A stretch of 52,841 bases of DNA from Pseudomonas tehranensis (GTDB lineage Bacteria > Pseudomonadota > Gammaproteobacteria > Pseudomonadales > Pseudomonadaceae), in the NCBI RefSeq assembly GCF_014268615.1, contig NZ_JABWQV010000013.1, positions 1-52,841 of the forward strand, written 5' to 3'. Below are positions 51,687-52,841 of the stretch, in pieces. The first letter of the stretch is position 1, and each line of letters starts with the position of its first letter. A program made the position numbers and the translations under genes. The notes below the pieces were generated by a model. The model was not told the origin of the DNA, searched no databases, and saw only the letters and a program-made list of their open reading frames with translations.

Positions 51687-52157
51687 ATGCCGCTACGATC
51701 GCTCGTTTTGCTCAGTCTATTCAGCCTGCTGATGGCGTGCAGCAGCGACGCCCCCAAACCCGATGCCCCCGCCCCGGCCAAGACCCCTGCGCCGAAACAG
51801 GCCCAGGAAAAAGCCCGCCAGGCCGCCGAACTGGGACCGCTGCCGGCGCATCAGCGGGAGTTGAGCGGCACCCTGCAAGGGATACCGGCCGGGGCCGAGG
51901 TCGAACTGGCACTGCTGGTGATCGATGACAAGGACCGGCCGCAACAATTGCTCGCCAGCTCCAGCCTGATCGGCAATAACCAGGCCCTGCCCTTTCGCCT
52001 GCGCTTCAACCCCGAAGCCTTCCCGGTTGGCGCCCGCGTGGAACTGCGCGGCCGCGCCAGCCAGTCCGGCCAGTTGATCCTGCATCTGCCGGAGCAACGC
52101 ATCAGCCAGCCGACCACTCAGGCGCTGGGCTCGCTGCAATTTGTCAAAGCGCCATGA
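51687..52157 (+). CDS. YbaY-family lipoprotein
   Basis: A 156-residue lipoprotein. The lipobox LMAC gives Cys18 as acylation site. A Pro/Ala-rich linker (residues 20-50) precedes a YbaY-type beta domain ([36 protein letters not shown]). Function unknown; probably anchored in the outer membrane because the +2 residue is Ser. ATG 51687 has TGGAG ahead. It is divergent from nrdR and overlaps the methyltransferase gene by 4 bases. Confidence 0.82.
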   Translation: MPLRSLVLLSLFSLLMACSSDAPKPDAPAPAKTPAPKQAQEKARQAAELGPLPAHQRELSGTLQGIPAGAEVELALLVIDDKDRPQQLLASSSLIGNNQALPFRLRFNPEAFPVGARVELRGRASQSGQLILHLPEQRISQPTTQALGSLQFVKAP

Positions 52158-52813
52158 ATTCACCGCAAGACCTGCAACACGCATTGGGGCAGTTGCTTGG
52201 AGACGCGCACCTGGTGGCTTGCCCGCTGCCTGGCACTGACCTGAAACTGTGGCTGATCGACGGCGATAACATGGACCGCGCGTTCAGCCCGGAAGAAACC
52301 CGGCGCATTCTCCACGAGCCCCCTTACTGGAGCTTCTGCTGGGCCAGCGGTCTGGCCATGGCACGCTATCTGGTCGAACAGCCGCATTGGGTCGAAGGCA
52401 AGCGGGTGCTGGACTTCGGCGCCGGCTCCGGCGTCGCGGGTATCGCGGCGCTCAAGGCCGGGGCGCTGGAAGTGGTGGCCTGTGATCTGGATCCGCTGGC
52501 GCTTGCTGCGTGCCAGGCCAACGCGTGGCTCAATGACGTAAAGCTTGGGTATTCGGAGGATTTTTTCGCTGAGGATGATCGCTTCGACCTGATCCTGGTC
52601 GCGGATGTGCTTTACGACCGCGCCAACCTGCCGTTACTCGACCAGTTCCTCAGCCGTGGCCGCGAGGCTCTGGTGGCCGACTCCCGGGTGCGGGACTTCC
52701 AGCATCCGCTGTACCGGCGCATCGAAATGCTCGAAGCCATGACCCTGCCGGATCTGGCCGAGCCCGAGGAGTTTCGGCATGTGAGCCTGTACCACGCGCG
52801 GCGTCAGCCTTAA
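52154..52813 (+). CDS. Class I SAM-dependent methyltransferase (ETFB-lysine/PrmA-like)
   Basis: A 219-residue methyltransferase. The SAM motif VLDFGAGSGVAG is at residues 85-96, the acidic cofactor residue in VACDLDPLA (about 110), and the post motif ILVADVLYDR. PYWSFCWASGLAMARYL before motif I is shared by the electron-transfer-flavoprotein beta lysine methyltransferase group. Substrate not proven. Its start overlaps the YbaY stop (ATGA). The REP copy at the right edge begins 3 bases after its stop. Confidence 0.82.
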   Translation: MNSPQDLQHALGQLLGDAHLVACPLPGTDLKLWLIDGDNMDRAFSPEETRRILHEPPYWSFCWASGLAMARYLVEQPHWVEGKRVLDFGAGSGVAGIAALKAGALEVVACDLDPLALAACQANAWLNDVKLGYSEDFFAEDDRFDLILVADVLYDRANLPLLDQFLSRGREALVADSRVRDFQHPLYRRIEMLEAMTLPDLAEPEEFRHVSLYHARRQP

Positions 52814-52816
52814 AAG

Positions 52817-52841
52817 CATCGCGAGCAGGCTCGCTCCCACA
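52817..52841. repeat. REP element cut by the window edge
   Basis: Sequence CATCGCGAGCAGG followed by CTCGCTCCCACA, the same REP family as the pair at 44123-44212, running off the right edge. Confidence 0.65.

Overview
The window looks like chromosomal DNA of a fluorescent-group Pseudomonas. Evidence: high GC, RoxS/RoxR (RegB/RegA type) next to a nrdR-ribD-ribE-ribB riboflavin cluster, OprD-type porins, and Pseudomonas REP palindromes (44123-44212, 47972-48104, and one cut by the right edge). No rRNA, tRNA, CRISPR array, intact insertion sequence or prophage was recognised. It is a mosaic of accessory metabolic cassettes ending in a conserved housekeeping block.

1-10161: a probable metal-handling locus. 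A porin-like gene cut by the left edge is divergent from a long run: a secreted DUF6152-type protein, an unknown secreted protein, an alpha/beta-hydrolase-fold protein, two tandem four-helix membrane proteins (DUF6644-like), a membrane-anchored DUF6162-like protein, a four-gene ABC importer (binding protein, ATPase, permease, second binding protein), a small secreted protein and a DUF4198 protein. The importer has the order of FpvC-FpvD-FpvE-FpvF, the periplasmic iron-release importer of the pyoverdine system, but no pyoverdine gene is in view. Genes from 4240 to 8985 are joined by 1-4 base stop/start overlaps. Three secreted products are predicted to begin with histidine after signal-peptide cleavage.

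10165-15879: sugar-acid (pentonate) catabolism. It has an MFS transporter, a LysR regulator, a FAH-family 2-keto-3-deoxy-pentonate dehydratase-like protein and an IlvD/Edd sugar-acid dehydratase (XylX/XylD-like). Two near-identical LysR-type palindromes sit upstream of the MFS and FAH genes. A truncated reading frame at 10165-10294 marks a scar where this unit meets the metal locus.

15924-32602: a large organic-acid catabolic region. It holds a TctC-type binding protein, a class III CoA-transferase, an MmgE/PrpD protein, LysR and IclR regulators, an OprD porin, an AbrB-family membrane protein, TctAB, then enoyl-CoA hydratase, NDP-forming acyl-CoA synthetase and a FadB/J-like fusion. Together they suggest porin uptake, tripartite transport, CoA activation and beta-oxidation of an unidentified small carboxylate.

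32909-38601: VOC and YciI proteins, an AraC regulator divergent from a short-chain dehydrogenase, a small Atu4866-like protein, and a sigma-54 activator. 38796-41617: a short inositol-type operon (IolG-like dehydrogenase, hydroxypyruvate-isomerase-like protein, orphan sugar-binding protein) behind a near-consensus sigma-54 promoter and a symmetric activator-site array.

42038-52841: a soluble FIST-domain chemoreceptor, a YddA/BacA-type ABC exporter-like protein, roxSR, ribB (degenerate GTP-cyclohydrolase domain), ribE, ribD, nrdR, and, divergent from these, a YbaY-type lipoprotein and a methyltransferase.
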